From: Lamellibrachia satsuma
Lineage: Eukaryota; Annelida; Polychaeta; Sabellida; Siboglinidae
Length of the DNA stretch: 64,000 bases
NCBI GenBank assembly: GCA_033239005.1
Contig: BSQZ01000080.1
Span: 1,858,501 to 1,922,500, forward strand
Direction of reading: 5' to 3'
Part shown: positions 22,288 through 34,200 of the stretch, one piece after another
Position numbering within the stretch: position 1 is the first letter of the stretch
Layout of the letters: the number at the start of each line of letters is the position of its first letter
Notes under the pieces: generated by a model
What the model saw: the letters and a program-made list of their open reading frames with translations, nothing else
What the model was told of the DNA's origin: nothing
The model's database searches: none
Program-made: the position numbers and the translations under genes

Positions 22288-25200
22288 ATGGCCGAGTCAC
22301 GTTTGTATGGGACAGACGATCAATCGAGGTCGCGATCCGGTCCCGTCGGTGGAACAGGCGACGCAAACATGGGAAACATGGCAAGCAAAACGTCTTCGTC
22401 TTCAGCATCGTCGATACACTCTGACGATGCCTATTCACAGCCGCTGTATAAATACGTCGCGTGTCTGTCCTGCGGGTTTGTGTTCGGATTCGCGATGGAA
22501 AAGGGGCGAGGTACGTGGACAAAACTAACTCACATGGTCAAGTAAACATGACTGTGACTTGTGTTTTTATGATGGTAACGTAAAATAATGTGTCGATGGT
22601 GGAGTGAACACTGACTCTACGCCTACGGAGCTGCCATAGGCATGATTGCAGCTCTTCATTTGTATAATAACTAAGCCTAGTTGATTTTTTTTTATAATAG
22701 AGCCATCACATGGCATCATTACAGCGCATCAAGTACCAGGGAAACTGTCATTTCCCATTAAATACATCTTAAAAGATATATATCACTACCGTTACACAAT
22801 AGTTACACAACAGATAGATAGTTGCAAATTCTCAACTATATTGACACGATATCAAGTTCAAGATATCGGTACATTTTACTTCTGGTGACAGCTAATCCAG
22901 TTACATTTGATACTGGAAAGATACGATGGAACAGGACAGTGCAACTGGAGGAAGAAGGACTCACTGCACAGAGCCACATTGGCATTGCGAGTTAAGCAGG
23001 CAATCAAGACAATCAGAACAAATAGTTATTGATTACATTTTTACAGTATTGTTTTACAAGTACTGGTGTGGCATTGCACAAAGTAATGTTTAGAATGATT
23101 CTGTTGTTTGTTAATAAGGAACAGCAAAATAAATCCAACCACCAAATCTCACATTTTAGTGCCAAATGACCATAGCCACCATGCAGCAGGGTGTGGAGAC
23201 AGTTGGTGATTAGGAGCAGACTCCAGGGTAATTGACATATGGCAATCTTCTACTAGATTGTTATGGACCAGCAGTGGCTATGACCTGTGTATCTCAAGTG
23301 GACATCTGACTGCATATTTAGCTGCACTAGTTTAAGTAGAAGATTCCACATTGATTATTTCATATTGTCCTCCATTTTGACCTGTCAGTGACTGGTTTGA
23401 AACATGGGGTAAAATTTAGCTGTATTTGAAAACCTAATTATCCATTGAAAAGGCAATACACATATTTCAACAATGACCACGGGGTAGGAAGGAATATCGT
23501 ATAATCACAGTTGCATATGATTTGAAGACAAAACAGCCAAGATGTTAAGAATTCCACATTACAAGTCACATTTTAGTGCCCAAATAATGCACAATGGAAG
23601 AAATATGTGGTCATGTCTAAAAACAGGTATTGCAACAAACTGCAGTAAATTACAGATTTTCATGGATAAGATTATGTGTTTTGCAACTCAGAGTGACTAG
23701 CCAATTTTGTCATAGAGGAATGTGTGTTCTGTTGACTGGTAAACTGAGTGATAGGTATGATGTGTGGAAACTAAGTGCAGAGTCATCGTGAGAATGACAA
23801 GCACAAAAATACCAAGAAATTTGTTGGTCAGAATCGTGGACTTTGCAACAAGAAGGTTGAGGACAACTTCTTTATATCCAGTGTGTCTCAGTTCAATCTG
23901 TAGATCTGTTTTAAGTAAAACTCCTAAAAGTGCTTCAATTAGTTTTAGTTTGCTACGCTTGAGCTGATTTTCAGAAATCATAGGTCTTTGTCAATAAACA
24001 TAACGAAGATATATGTAAGACATTGCTCTCTGAGTGACTTCAGGTAAGGTTAATATATGTAAGCACTATTTTACAACTAGACATTTAAACATTAAGCTGT
24101 ACTGAAGATGTGATAGAAGTGGTTTGTATGACCAAGCTAGGTATCATTATAGAATCTATATTATCTTGTCAGTGTAAACAAACTGTGTTTATACTACAGA
24201 GTCAAGATAAGAATTAACGAAAGTGAGTTCAGAACTCATGATTGTCATTGACTGGTAAACAATGTTGTCTTTAGTCTCATCCTTAATGAACAGTCAGTAT
24301 GAACAATATACCCCCATATACCCCCCAGGCCCCCATATACCCCCATATACCCCCCAGGCCCCCATATACCCCCCAGGCCCCCATATACCCCCCAGGCCCC
24401 CACCTATTATTATTATTATTAGCTGAATTGAGTTCAGTTGTATCCGTTAATTAATGTTTTACATTAATTTTGTTAACTTAAAATTATATTCTACCTTCTT
24501 TTACTGTTGTACTGATTATATTCAAACTATTGAAACATAATTCAATGGATTCTGCTGAACAGAATCACAGATAACATAATCAGCCATTTAGTAGAATCCG
24601 ATATACTGGCTGGCACGGAATCATCCTCTATTCCTGCTGTATACAAATATACTGCTTAAATGTATCAGGTGCTTAATAGAAACACATTGTTCTGACCTGA
24701 AGTGATTCTATTGTTTAGTGGAGTCAACTGTAATAGAAACACATTGTTCTAACCTGAAGTGATTCTATTGTTTAGTGGAGTCAACTGTAATAGAACCACA
24801 TTGTTCTGACCTGAAGTGATTCTATTGTTTAGTGGAGTCAACTGTAATAGAAACACATTGTTCTGACCTGAAGTGATTCTATTGTTTAGTGGAGTCAACT
24901 GTAATAGAAACACATTGTTCTGACCTGAAGTGATTCTATTGTTTAGTGGAGTCAACTGTAATAGAAACACATTGTTCTGACCTGAAGTGATTCTATTGTT
25001 TAGTGGAGTCAACTGTAATAGAAACACATTGTTCTGACCTGAACACATTGCTCTGGCCCGAAGTGTTTCTGTTATTAAGTGTAATAGAAGCACATTGCTC
25101 TAGCCCGAAGTGATTAATGTTAAGTGGCGTCAACTGTAATAGAAACACATTGCTCTGGCCCGAAGTGATTCTGTTCTTAAGTGGAGTCAACTGTAATAGA

Positions 25201-28200
25201 AACACATTTCTCTGGCCTGAAGTGATTCTGTTGTTAAGTGGAGTCAACTGTAATAGAAACACATTGCTCTGGCCTGAAGTGATTCTGTTGTTAAGTGGAG
25301 TCAACTGTAATAGAAACACATTGCTCTGACCCTAAATGATTCTATTATTAAGTGAAGTCAACTGTAGTAGAAACACATTGCTCTGACCAGAAGTGATTTT
25401 AATGTTAAGTGGAGTCAACTGTAATAGAAACACACTGCTTTGGCCCGAAGTGATTCTATTATTAAGTGAAGTCAACTGTAGTAGAAACACATTGCTCTGA
25501 CCCGAAGTGATTTTAATGTTAAGTGGAGTCAACTGTAATAGAAACACACTGCTCTGACCAGAAGTGATTCTGTTGTTAAGTGGAGTCAACTGTAATAGAA
25601 ACACATTGCTCTGACCCTAAATGATTCTATTATTAAGTGAAGTCAACTGTAGTAGAAACACATTGCTCTGACCCGAAGTGATTTTAATGTTAAGTGGAGT
25701 CAACTGTAATAGAAACAAACTGCTCTGGCCCGAAGTGATTCTGTTGTTAAGTGGAGTCAACTGTAATAGAAACACATTGCTCTGACCCTAAATGATTCTA
25801 TTATTAAGTGAAGTCAACTGTAGTAGAAACACATTGCTCTGACCAGAAGTGATTTTAATGTTAAGTGGAGTCAACTGTAATAGAAACACATTTCTCTGGC
25901 CTGAAGTGATTCTGTTGTTAAGTGGAGTCAACTGTAATAGAAACACATTGCTCTAGCCTGAAGTGATTCTGTTGTTAAGTGGAGTCAACTGTAATAGAAA
26001 CACATTGCTCTGACCCTAAATGATTCTATTATTAAGTGAAGTCAACTGTAGTAGAAACACATTGCTCTGACCAGAAGTGATTTTAATGTTAAGTGGAGTC
26101 AACTGTAATAGAAACACGTTGCTCTGACCCTAAATGGTTCTATTATTAAGTGAAGTCAACTGTAGTAGAAACGCATTGCTCTGGCCCGAAGTGATTCTAA
26201 TGTTAAGTGAAGTCAACTGTAATAGAAACACACTGCTCTAGCCCGAAGTGATTATATTGTTAAATGGAGTCAACTGTAATAGAACCACATTGCTCTGACC
26301 TGAAGTGATTCTATTATTAATTGGAGTCAACTGTAATAGAACCACATTGCTCTGACCTGAAGTGATTCTATTGTTAAGTGGAGTCAACTGTAGACCATAA
26401 AGCAAAATAAAAAAATAAACACGAATGCTTCCTATTTGGCATTGGGTGGTTGAGAATTTATTTTAAAGATTATAATAATCTATATGAAGTAACTGTGATG
26501 CTGTTGCAGTGCATGAGCCGGCCATCATCCGAGACATGATGGTGATGCGGAACTTCACTATGCTCAAGATGTTCCTGTCTGCTGTTTCAGCAGGTAAGGC
26601 ACTCACGTGGTTGTCAGGGGCGTATTAAGGGGAGTTGGACCATGCCCCTTTTGGCTTAAACTTTTTTCATATGTAACCTGTTGCTCTACCGTGTGGTAGC
26701 ATGGTAAACTAATCGTAGATATGCCACTGGTGGTCTTGCGTGCATGGCTACATTCTTCAATTATTTGATTGTCTGTCTACAAATAAATTATTGCTTAAAT
26801 TGGTTGATGTGGGGTTGGAAAAAATCATGACATTTTGGTTGGCGTCACAGGGCTGGGTCCAATTATGTAATTGTAATTGTAATTGTAATTGATTACAGCA
26901 AAATCGTGTAATTGTAATTGATTATGGTTTCAAAATGTTGCTGTAATTGTAATTGTTATATTTTGTATAATTGAAATTTTATTTCAATTACAATCAATTA
27001 CAGTACGTTTCATATCACAAACTACCTGAACGAATTGTCAATAAAAATATAATTTAAGTCTCACATGAGTTGAAAATCAAGACTATTAATAACACCTGCT
27101 TATATATTTACATTTAAGTCTCAGTATTCACTGTCTGGTGGGTACTGGTCAGTGGTGCTAGTGGTGGGTAGCCTTAGCAATTAGCCTTTTCAGTAAGTTG
27201 GTAACAGCCAGGAAGCAATAAACAATGCACAGACATTCAGTGAAACATTGCAGAGTTAGCAAGCCAATTACACCCCTTGTGTTGTGGTGGGTTGGAGACA
27301 TGTCAGGTGGCAAGGACCATTTATATGGCCTCTCTTCCCATTCCCAACTCACACAAAGCAAAGGGCAGACCAATTAAGAATGTTAGCTTAGAGCAGGAGC
27401 TACAACCTCAAAGTAAACACATCAAACCCTATTATTAGTATTTTCCAAAGAAAAATTTAAGAAATGTGCACGGATAAATGTCTGCATTGGAATATGTCCT
27501 GTAAGATTATGTCTGGATATTGCATTGTATTTTTATATAATAAAAATATGTTTTAAACGGCTATCTTTTTATTTAGTATAATTCAAAGTCACAATTCAAC
27601 AAAATGTGCAAACATTACCGTTATATTTGTTTATCAATTGTGTAAAAAATATTGAAATTCAGCAAAACGCACAAAAATACATAATTAACAAATGCTGAAT
27701 ATATTTGGTTCCGCATAATGTAATTGAAATTGAAACAGTGTAATTGTAATTGATTTAGAAAATTATGACTGTAATTGTAATTGTAATTGAAATAAAAAAT
27801 TAATGTAATTGTAATTGATATAATTTTGTGTAATTGGACCCAGCCCTGGTTGGCGATGGACGACCGGGTACACAGTATAAAGGTTCTATGAACTGTTAAT
27901 TTATGTCAATTTATGTAATTTAATTTTGAACTTTCCAGCCTGTGTAGGTCTGTGGTAGTTGTTTAGACCTGGGATACTTCTGTGGTAGTTGTTTAGCCCT
28001 GGGATATGTCTGTGGTAGTTGTTTAGACCTGGGATACTTATGTGGTAGTTGTTTAGACCTGGGATACTTATGTGGTAGTTGTTTAGCCCTGGGATATGTC
28101 TGTGGTAGTTGTTTAGACCTGGGATATGTCTGTGGTAGTTGTTTAGACCTGGGATACTTCTGTGGTAGTTGTTTAGCCCTGGGATATGTCTGTGGTAGTT

Positions 28201-31200
28201 GTTTAGACCTGGGATACTTCTGTGGTAGTTGTTTAGCCCTGGGATATGTCTGTGGTAGTTGTTTAGACCTGGGATATGTCTGTGGTAGTTGTTTAGACCT
28301 GGGATATGTCTGGTCAACAATACAACGTCACGGTGACATGCAAATTCAAGATTGCTAGTAGAGCGTACATAAATATTCTTATTAGTTTTGTTGGTGTGAC
28401 TCAGCAGAACATTTGATCATTTTATTGAATGTGATTAGGAGTCAAGAGGGACCCATACAGTGGGGGGTGCCCTGAAAAAGGGGGACACATGCTGTGGGGT
28501 GCCATCAAGAAGGGGACCCAGACTGGAGTGTGCCCTCAAGAAGGGAGGACCCAGGCGGTGGGGTTTGCCCTAAAGAAGGGGGACCCAGGCTGTGAGGTGT
28601 TCCCTCAAGAAGGGGACCCAGACTGTGGGGTGTGTCCTAAAGAAGGGGGATTCAGACTGTGGAGTGTGCCCTCAAGAAGGGAGGACCCATGCGGTGGGGT
28701 TTGCCCTAAAGAAAGGGACACAGGCTTTGGGGTGTGACATAAAGAAGGCAGAGACACAGACTGTGGGGTGTGCCCTCAAGAAGGGGGGACCCAGACTGTG
28801 GGGTGTGCCCTCAAGAAGGGGGACCCAGACTGTGGGGTGTGCCCTAAAGAAGGGGGGACACAGACTGTGGTGTGTGTGTCCTAAAGAAGGGGAATACAGA
28901 CTATGGGGGTGCCTTCAAGAAGGGGGACCCAGACTGTGAGGTGTTCCCTAAAGAAGGAGGATACAGACTGTGGGGTGTGCCCTCAATAAGGCGGACCCAG
29001 ACTGTGCCCTAAAGAAGGGGGACACAGACTGTGGGACGTGCCTGGGTCCCCCCACACAGAGGCCCTCTACTGTCCTGCCAACTTCATTATCACCATTGTT
29101 TAGGATTAGCTAATTTGTGTTAGGTGGTTTAGCATTGAACTTGTCTGACTCCAGGGAGCTTGTTGTTTTTCTAGATGTAGTAGTATTCGTTTGCTCGTAA
29201 AGTGGCAGTTGTGTATTAACTTGTCAAAATTTACAATTCAATCAATCTAAATTTTGTTATGTAAAAGTACCACATGTTTTATAGGTAGATCTACAGCAAA
29301 TACATTTGCTGTAGTATGTGCTATCAGTGTCATCCATCCAAAGTAAAGTAATGTCAAAGATATGGGGTGTCTTTGTGGTGGGTCGTGATGTTTACTATTA
29401 ATATTAACAATTTTACCAGTAGAGTTATCACTTTATGGTGGGTCATGATGTTTACTATTAATATTAACAATGTCACCATTAGAGTTATCACTTTATGGTA
29501 GGTCATGATGTTTACTACTAATGTTAACAATGTCACTGTTAGAGTTATCACTTTATGGTGGGTCATGATGTTTTCTATTAATGTTTACAATGCCACCGTT
29601 AGAGTTATCACTTTATGGTGGGTCATTATTTAACAAGATTTAACAAGATTGCCATTCCAAACAACAAGTTCCAGATGGCAAAGTGGACAAGGAAGCCATT
29701 GGCTTATCGAGAGTCCAACAATTTTCTCATCTGTGTGTAGCCCACCCTTATCAAATATATGTCAATTCTATTTTTTAAAATATTCACACTACTAGCATTA
29801 ACACAATCATTTGGCAGTTTGTTCCATTCATTTATCATCCTCTGTGAGAAAGAGTACTTTCTCATTTCCAACCTACACTGCTCCTTAACTAATGCTGCTT
29901 TGTGTCCTCTGGTTCTACTGCCTTCTTTAAGTTTGAAGAACATATTCCTATCAACATCCTCATAACCGTTCACTATTTTAAATACTTCTATTTGGTCTCC
30001 TCTTAGTCTCCTGGTCTCTAGTGTTGTCAAACCACATTGTAATAAGCGACTTTCGTAACTAAGGTATCTAAATTCTGGAATCATTTTGGTTGCTCTTCGT
30101 TGTATTCTTTCTAGCTTGTCTATGTCCTTTTTACGATACGGCCTCCATGCTTGAATACAATGTTAACAATGTCACTGTTAGAGTTATTACTTTATGGTGG
30201 TCATGATGTTTACTACTAATGTTAACAATGTCACCATTAGAGTTATCACTTTATGGTGGGTCATGATGTTTACTACTAATGTTAACAATGTCACCATTAG
30301 AGTTATCACTTTATGGTGGGTCATGATGTTTACTAGTAATGTTAACAATGTCACCATTAGAGTTATCACTTTATGGTGGGTCATGATGTTTACTATTAAT
30401 ATTAACAATGTCACCATTAGAGTTATCACTTTATGGTGGGTCATGATGTTTACTATTAATATTAACAATGTCACCATTAGAATTATCACTGGAACTTAGC
30501 ATATGGTAGCACATATGGCCAGAGGTGTTTGCCACAGACTAGCCATGTGCCCATATATGGCTCAACTATTTTATTATGTCATTGTGTGGTGGCTGCTGTG
30601 GGTTTGATATCTTTACTGGATCACTACTGTCTTTAATATTTAGTCTAAAAAGTAACTATAGTTTCATGAATTTGCACTTTTTATTTAGTTGCAAATCTTG
30701 TTTGGATCAAACTTTTTCAGCTTAAAATGTTCTGTGTATGTGACATACTATGTGTGTATGTGTGCATGCACATGTTTGTCACGTTTGTTGACCTGTTTTC
30801 TGTGCACACTATCAAGGCCTTGCCATGTTGCTCTCTGTTCAGGCATGCTCGGTATGGTGGTTCTCGCCACTTACTCAGGCACGCGTAGACACTTCCTCAA
30901 AGTCTGTGATGACTTCTACCAAGGCCTATCATACAAGAGTATCACATCAAGTGCTCTTGGCGGCATTCTCATAGGCATTGGCATGCCCATTGCGGGATCG
31001 GTGAGATATTTATTTAGTTGTCAAAAGTCATAATTTAATTCAGTTACGTATCTATATTTATTTGATGGATATATATGCAAAATATAGACCTAATGCTATG
31101 TAGTGGAAGATATGCAAAATATAGACCTAATGCTATGTAGTGGAAGATATGCAACATATAGACCTAATGCTATGTAGTGGAAGATATGCAACATATAGAC

Positions 31201-34200
31201 CTAATGCTATGTAGTGGAAGATATGCAACATATAGACCTAATGCTATGTAGTGGAAGATATGCAACATATAGACCTAATGCTATGTAGTGGAAGATATGC
31301 AACATATAGACCTAATGCTATGTAGTGGAAGATATGCAAAAAAACTTTTATTGCGTTAACAGTGCACCAGATAGGCATGAATGTAAGAGGTAATGAACTC
31401 TTGCTTAGCTTAAATCAATTACCTGCCATCTTAGTGATGTGCATAACAATTTTTGTCCGATTTTCATAAACAAGAATACTAATATGATCAGACAAATCTT
31501 TTATTTGTTCAGTGTCTGGCTCTCCTTCTTGTTTCCTAAATTATTTTCCAGTAATTTTGAAAAGTGCAAATGAATAATTGTTATTTTAAGTTCATTTATC
31601 TGTAGCGCTGTGTAATTTGTAAATGTCCTTTCCACATGTTTCTATCTGTGTACTGCTACTGTATTCTCATTCAGTGATACTGCTACTGTATTCTCATTCA
31701 TTGATACTGCTACTGTATTCTCATTCACTGATACTGCTACTGTATTCTCATTCACTGATACTGCTACTGTATTCTCATTCACTGCTACTGCTACTGTATT
31801 CTCATTCACTGATACTGCTACTGTATTCTCATTCACTGATACTGCTACTGTATTCTCATTCACTGATACTGCTACTGTATTCTCATTCACTGATACTGCT
31901 ACTGTATTCTCATTCACTGCTACTGCTACTGTATTCTCATTCACTGATACTGCTACTGTATTCTCATTCACTGATACTGCTACTGTATTCTCATTCACTG
32001 ATACTGCTACTGTATTCTCATTCACTGACACTGCTACTGTATTCTCATTCACTGACACTGCTACTGTATTCTCATTCACTGACACTGCTACTGTATTCTC
32101 ATTCACTGCTACTGCTACTGTATTCTCATTCACTGCTACTGCTACTGTATTCTCATTCACTGATACTGCTACTGTATTCTCATTCACTGATACAGCTACT
32201 GTATTCTCATTCACTGCTACTGCTACTGTATTCTCATTCACTGATACTACTACTGTATTCTCATTCACTGATACTGCTACTGTATTCTCATTCACTGATA
32301 CTGCTACTGTATTCTCATTCACTGATACTACTACTGTATTCTCATTCACTGATACTGCTACTTTATTCTCATTCACTGATATTGCTACTGTATTCTCATT
32401 CACTGATAGCAGTATCAGTTATCAGTTATCTGCAATAGAAATGCATTGTTCTTTGGTGCCTTTGGTGCCTTTTTAGCACATTTTTATCATGTGTCATTTT
32501 CAGGGTATCATGAAGCTAATTAAAAAAATATATTGTATGATGTGCACCAACAGTGAGCTTGTATAGATAGTGTATGTGCACCAACAGTGAGCCTGTATAG
32601 ATAGTGTATGTGCACCAACAGTGAGCCTGTATAGATAGTGTATGTGCACCAACAGTGAGCTTGTATAGATAGTGTATGTGCACCAACAGTGAGCCTGTAT
32701 AGATAGTGTATGTGCACCAACAGTGAGCCTGTATAGATAGTGTATGTGCACCAACAGTGAGCCTGTATAGATAGTGTATGTGCACCAACAGTGAGCCTGT
32801 AGAGATAGTGTATGTGCACCAACAGTGAGCCTGTATAGATAGTGTATGTGCACCAACAGTGAGCCTGTATAGATAGTGTATGTGCACCAACAGTGAGCCT
32901 GTATAGATAGTGTATGTGCACCAACAGTGAGCCTGTATAGATAGTGTATGTGCACCAACAGTGAGCTTGTATAGATAGTGTATGTGCACCAACAGTGAGC
33001 CTGTATAGATAGTGTATGTGCACCAACAGTGAGCCTGTATAGATAGTGTATGTGCACCAACAGTGAGCTTGTATAGATAGTGTATGTGCACCAACAGTGA
33101 GCCTGTATAGATAGTGTATGTGCACCAACAGTGAGCTTGTATAGATAGTGTATGTGCACCAACAGTGAGCCTGTATAGATAGTGTATGTGCACCAACAGT
33201 GAGCCTGTATAGATAGTGTATGTGCACCAACAGTGAGCCTGTATAGATAGTGTATGTGCACCAACAGTGAGCCTGTATAGATAGTGTATGTGCACCAACA
33301 GTGAGCCTGTATAGATAGTGTATGTGCACCAACAGTGAGCCTGTATAGATAGTGTATGTGCACCAACAGTGAGCTTGTATAGATAGTGTATGTGCACCAA
33401 CAGTGAGCCTGTATAGATAGTGTATGTGCACCAACAGTTAGCCTGTATAGATAGTGTATGTGTTACGAGAGGAACTCAGAGGTAATGATTGTTTTGTTTA
33501 CAGTGTCCGACATCAGTATTTGTACAACTGGGTTCTTTTTGCCCCAATGCACGTAAGTGTGAACAAACTATTTTGTATTGTTAATACCTTTGGTGTCGAC
33601 ATTACTGGTTTCTGTATGTATGGTATGAAATAATGCTTTTTTCCCTTGGTACTACTTTCCCGCTTTTTTGATGAAATGTCCCATTTTTTTATGAAATGTC
33701 CTGTTTTGTGTCATAAAAAATTGGTATATTATTCTAGGCACAATTAAAAATTGGTGTATTATTCTAGGTGCAATTAAAAATCAGTGTATTATTCTAGGCA
33801 CAATTAAAAATTGGTGTATTATTCTAGGCACAATTAAAAATTGGTGTATTATTCTAGGCACAATTAAAAATTGATGTATTGTTCTAGACACATGCTGTTT
33901 CTCTGTTCTCAAGTGATTTACCACTTTTTTGCGCTTCTATCCAACGTGAACGAGAACGGCAAATCAAAATGGCGACTTGTAAAAACAACATGTATGGATG
34001 AGTGAAGATGTTCATCAGATTGGATGGTTCGAATGAGTAATAGTTTTACTTATTTCACAGTCAGTTTATCTTTTTCTTCCCGTGATATTTGGACTGCTAT
34101 CAGCAATCTTCTTCAAATGACTACCGCTAGATGGCAACACCGTAGTCATTCTATGCAGACGTGTCACTCTGATAAGAAAAACCAAACACAGCATGAATCG

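Larger units (their letters stand above)
22511..26509 (+). other. Gene B intron 1
   Basis: A 4.0-kb intron. The first 1.8 kb (22511-24300) is unique AT-rich sequence with no supportable gene. It is followed by a CCCCCATATA-rich repeat, a short ATT run at about 24403-24420 and the 57-bp array. Confidence 0.75.
26594..30842 (+). other. Gene B intron 2
   Basis: A 4.2-kb intron against 445 bp for the matching intron of gene A. Its contents, in order, are two hAT-like elements, a 30-bp array, an array of about 34 bp, and a 60-bp array interrupted by a LINE fragment. Confidence 0.85.
31001..33503 (+). other. Gene B intron 3
   Basis: A 2.5-kb intron against 154 bp in gene A. It is filled mostly by three arrays with units of 37, 27 and 34 bp. 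Confidence 0.88.

Noticed and set aside
31642..32438. Long open frames on both strands (253 and 271 codons)
   Set aside because: They consist only of the 27-bp repeat, which is open because 27 is a multiple of three. They lie inside gene B intron 3 and show no other coding sign.
32500..33434. Three overlapping minus-strand frames of about 290-300 codons
   Set aside because: A 34-bp unit without stops opens all three frames in turn; the frames are copies of one another offset by 34 bp.
32537..33464. CRISPR-like regular array
   Set aside because: Units are contiguous with no unique spacers, and the DNA is eukaryotic. The same holds for all arrays in the window.
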